The translations under genes and the position numbers were made by a program. DNA of 64,000 bases from Francisella persica ATCC VR-331 (lineage in GTDB: Bacteria; Pseudomonadota; Gammaproteobacteria; Francisellales; Francisellaceae): the NCBI RefSeq assembly GCF_001653955.1, contig NZ_CP013022.1, positions 992,001 to 1,056,000 on the forward strand, given 5' to 3'. How positions within the stretch are numbered: the first letter of the stretch is position 1; the number at the start of each line of letters is the position of its first letter. Below, piece by piece: positions 61,545 to 64,000 of this stretch. Under the pieces are notes generated by a model, which searched no databases, was not told where the DNA came from, and was given only the letters and a program-made list of their open reading frames with translations.

Positions 61545-62215
61545 GTGCATCTGAGAACTTTCCAGAATCTTCAATCTTTAGTGAGCTAATAACCTTAGTC
61601 ATATCGTGTATACTTTTTTAACTTCTCTACCCATAGCAGTTTTAACCCAGTCGTATCTTAGACTTATAGTTATTAGTTTCAGAACATTCATCAGCAAATG
61701 TTTTAGTTAATATATTAAGTTGCTTTATAGATACGATAGGCATAGCCAAAATCAGCTTGTGTTTGACTTATGGATTCAGCTTGGCTAAATATTTATAACT
61801 ATTGGTTTATTTGGTCTTAGTAAATTATTCTTAAAATTATGTATAAGATAAAATGGACTTGGGCAATTGGTTTTAAAAGCATTATTTACCCAATTTGGAT
61901 TTGTATTAGATATGCTAATTCTTCTGTGGTGTTCTGGATAGATACTAGCTTATTTATAAGTATATCAAGCGTGATATGATTATATTTTTGCAAGCCTATT
62001 CTGATCTACGACATCTGTAACATCAAGTTTTCTCTATAAATTATATTATCATTATAGAACTTTAGTAAATTGTTGCAGCTCAGTAGCTTCAGCAAGAGCC
62101 ATATAAATAGCTACAACGATATGGTTGTTTTAGGTAATACTTTTACCAGGACCTATTCATCTATTTGCATTTGTTATCAGAATAGTCTTTTGATTTATAT
62201 TTGCCATGTTTTATT
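61545..62215 (-). pseudogene. Short-chain dehydrogenase/reductase remnant
   Basis: Minus-strand pieces of an SDR: TILITNANR.IGPGKSIT (normally ITGANRGIG, near 62180), HIVVAIYMALAEATELQQ, REKLDVTDV, then ISNTNPNWVN, the LIHNFKNNLL and IVINI region, and DWVKTAMGREVK (near 61650, normally HPGWVKTAMGG). Stops throughout and the YxxxK site is degraded. Substrate unknown. Confidence 0.65.
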
Positions 62216-62737
62216 GATTTTCCCTTAGAGCATATAACACTGACTATGTCAATCTAGAAGCTGTTTGAATTGGTAATTCAACACTATGACACTAGCACCT
62301 AAAAGAGTTGTGTCTGTTATTTGTATTAGCTGAATTATAGGATTTTTGCTTAAGCTACTACTATCAAACATCATTGGTGATATTATGCACAACACCTACC
62401 ATTCCACCTAAAAGACTAACAGGAACCATTATCACTGTTGCAATACCAATACTAGCAGCGTAAATAGAAGTCGTGATCTCACTATAGCACTATATATCTT
62501 TATTCACAATCTTTTGTCTTATTTATTATCTTGGTAGTCTAATTTTTTTAGGAGTTTGAGTATTTGGAGTTTTAGTTTGTGGTAAGTACTATAAGTAGTG
62601 TACAATAACATACTTATTTTTCTAAATATAATTAAATATTTTTTATATAGAATATACTATCACTTTAAATCAAAGTTGTAATAAATATAGGATATAAATT
62701 TAAAAAAATAATGAGAGAAAATTTTAAGAAGAAAAGA
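62216..62737 (-). other. Gap of about 520 bp before sucD, hydrophobic minus-strand relic
   Basis: On the minus strand around 62380-62480 the sequence reads as one short hydrophobic stretch (YAASIGIATVIMVPVSLLGGMVGVV), possibly part of a dead small membrane protein. I do not recognise it. The final 100 bases before sucD hold no clear terminator. Confidence 0.4.
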
Positions 62738-63610
62738 TTACCAGCCAGTAATTTCTTTAAGCTTTTTGCCGATATCAGCAGGTGATCTAGTGTAAGCAAT
62801 TCCAGCAGCTTCAAATGCAGAGAATTTCTCTTCAGCTGTACCTTTACCACCAGAGATTATAGCACCAGCATGACCCATACGCTTCCCTGGAGGAGCTGTA
62901 ACACCAGCAATATAACCAATCACTGGTTTAGTAACATTATGCTTGATGTACTCAGCAGCTTCTTCTTCAGCTGTACCACCAATCTCACCAATTAAGATAA
63001 TTGCTTCTGTTTGTGGATCATTCTCTAGAAGTTTAAGAGCTTCGATTTGGTTCATGCCTGGAATAGGGTCACCGCCTATACCAATACAAGTAGATTGACC
63101 AAAACCTAATTTAGTAGTTTGCGCAACTGCTTCATAAGTTAGAGTACCTGAACGGGAGATGATACCAACTTTGCCTTTCATATGAATATGACCAGGCATG
63201 ATACCAATCTTACACTCACCTGGAGTGATTACGCCAGGACAGTTGGGACCAATTACTCTTACATCTTTATCTTTTAAGTACTCTTTAACTACTAGCATAT
63301 CTAGGGTAGGAACGCCTTCTGTGATGATTACTACTAACTTAACACCAGAATCAATAGCTTCGATTGCAGAATCCTTTACAAATGGAGCTGGTACATAAAT
63401 TACCGATGCATTAGCACCGGTAGTTTTTACAGCTTCTTCCATTGTATTGAAAACTGGCTTACCTAAGTGAGTTGTACCACCTTTACCAGGAGTTACACCA
63501 CCTACAATATTTGTACCATAAGCCATAGCCTTTTCTGAGTGGAAAGTACCATTTTTACCAGTAAAACCTTGTACTAAAACTTTTGTATTTTTATCAACTA
63601 ATATGCTCAT
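62738..63610 (-). CDS. sucD: Succinyl-CoA synthetase alpha subunit SucD
   Basis: 290 residues; forms succinate and ATP/GTP from succinyl-CoA in the TCA cycle, with SucC. Seen: N-terminal [21 protein letters not shown] with the CoA site, [21 protein letters not shown] (near residue 120), [11 protein letters not shown], and the phospho-histidine site [17 protein letters not shown] (about 245). Follows sucC by 29 bp. Confidence 0.97.
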   Translation of the reverse strand: MSILVDKNTKVLVQGFTGKNGTFHSEKAMAYGTNIVGGVTPGKGGTTHLGKPVFNTMEEAVKTTGANASVIYVPAPFVKDSAIEAIDSGVKLVVIITEGVPTLDMLVVKEYLKDKDVRVIGPNCPGVITPGECKIGIMPGHIHMKGKVGIISRSGTLTYEAVAQTTKLGFGQSTCIGIGGDPIPGMNQIEALKLLENDPQTEAIILIGEIGGTAEEEAAEYIKHNVTKPVIGYIAGVTAPPGKRMGHAGAIISGGKGTAEEKFSAFEAAGIAYTRSPADIGKKLKEITGW

Positions 63611-63639
63611 TATTTAATAATCCTTTTAACTGTTTTAAT

Positions 63640-64000
63640 TTATTCACTTAGTGATTTAACAACTTTTTCAGCAGCATCAGCTAAACCATCAGCAGGTATT
63701 AGTTTTAGACCTGAACCAGCTAATATTTTAGCACCTTTTTCTACATTGTTACCTTCTAGACGAACAACTACGGGTACGGTTATATTTACTTCCTTAACAG
63801 CTTCAATAATTGCTTCTGCGATCATATCACAACGAACAATACCACCGAAAATATTAATTAAAACAACTTTTACATTCTCATCATCTAGGATTAGTTTGAA
63901 AGCTTCGATTACTCTTTCTTTAGTAGCGCCACCACCTACATCTAGGAAGTTTGCCGGCTTACCACCATATAGTTGGATAATATCCATAGTAGCCATTGCT
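63640..64000 (-). CDS. sucC: Succinyl-CoA synthetase beta subunit SucC (5' part outside window)
   Basis: C-terminal 120 or so residues of the beta subunit; the frame stays open to the window edge, and the ATG at 63996 is an internal Met (family sequence continues [13 protein letters not shown]). Seen: [56 protein letters not shown], the CoA-ligase domain. First gene of sucC-sucD. Confidence 0.95.
   Translation of the reverse strand, partial: AMATMDIIQLYGGKPANFLDVGGGATKERVIEAFKLILDDENVKVVLINIFGGIVRCDMIAEAIIEAVKEVNITVPVVVRLEGNNVEKGAKILAGSGLKLIPADGLADAAEKVVKSLSE

Overview
The window is low-GC, gene-dense chromosomal DNA that I assign to Francisella. Diagnostic content includes the neighbouring naxD/flmF2/flmK lipid A amino-sugar genes, an SspA-type regulator, the lptD-surA-rsmA-apaH-aroQ-accB-accC run and a GadC-like antiporter. 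About fifteen genes survive only as frameshifted or deleted remnants, a much higher load than I would expect of a free-living Francisella. The best fit is therefore a host-restricted member such as a tick-associated Francisella-like endosymbiont (F. persica-like). The species is an inference; I cannot run a search.

Layout. 1-9.0 kb: peptidoglycan genes (3' part of murE, murF, mpl), lpxH-pyrE and rlmB, interrupted by decayed asd, thrA and thrC. 9.0-14.6 kb: mostly eroded sequence around one intact MFS transporter, with uup and peptide-transporter remnants. 14.6-21.6 kb: glnS, a PEP-carboxykinase-like gene with altered active-site positions, and mraY-murD-ftsW. 21.6-25.5 kb: the lipid A galactosamine genes. 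25.6-30.6 kb: yggX, tusE, sspA, sohB, holB, yhbY, hemB, trmL. 30.6-33.0 kb: dead asparaginase and peptide-transporter genes. 33-43.5 kb: argS, then lptD-surA-rsmA-apaH-aroQ-accB-accC and a RodZ-like protein. 43.5-47.5 kb: a dead MscS channel, epmA-birA and a dead recJ. 47.5-55.8 kb: an AI-2E family protein, an amino-acid antiporter, a polyamine-binding protein, rsgA, two tandem DUF2147 proteins and mutL. 55.8-64 kb: a dead drug exporter, trxB, gph, a block of dead genes (cutC, DUF1543 protein, AI-2E paralogue, SDR), then sucD and the 3' part of sucC.

How it works together. Intact genes concentrate on envelope building (murein, LPS transport, lipid A), translation, fatty-acid initiation (AccB/AccC with BirA), haem and the TCA cycle. 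Losses concentrate on amino-acid and peptide acquisition (asd, thrABC, asparaginase, two POT transporters), drug export, osmotic protection and recombination repair (recJ), as expected of an intracellular lineage fed by its host.

I found no tRNA or rRNA gene, CRISPR array, insertion sequence, prophage or defence island. The observations most worth following are the PEPCK-like protein lacking several canonical catalytic residues; aroQ, which has lost both its stop codon and its catalytic histidine and reads in frame into accB; and a broken asd alongside intact genes for using diaminopimelate.
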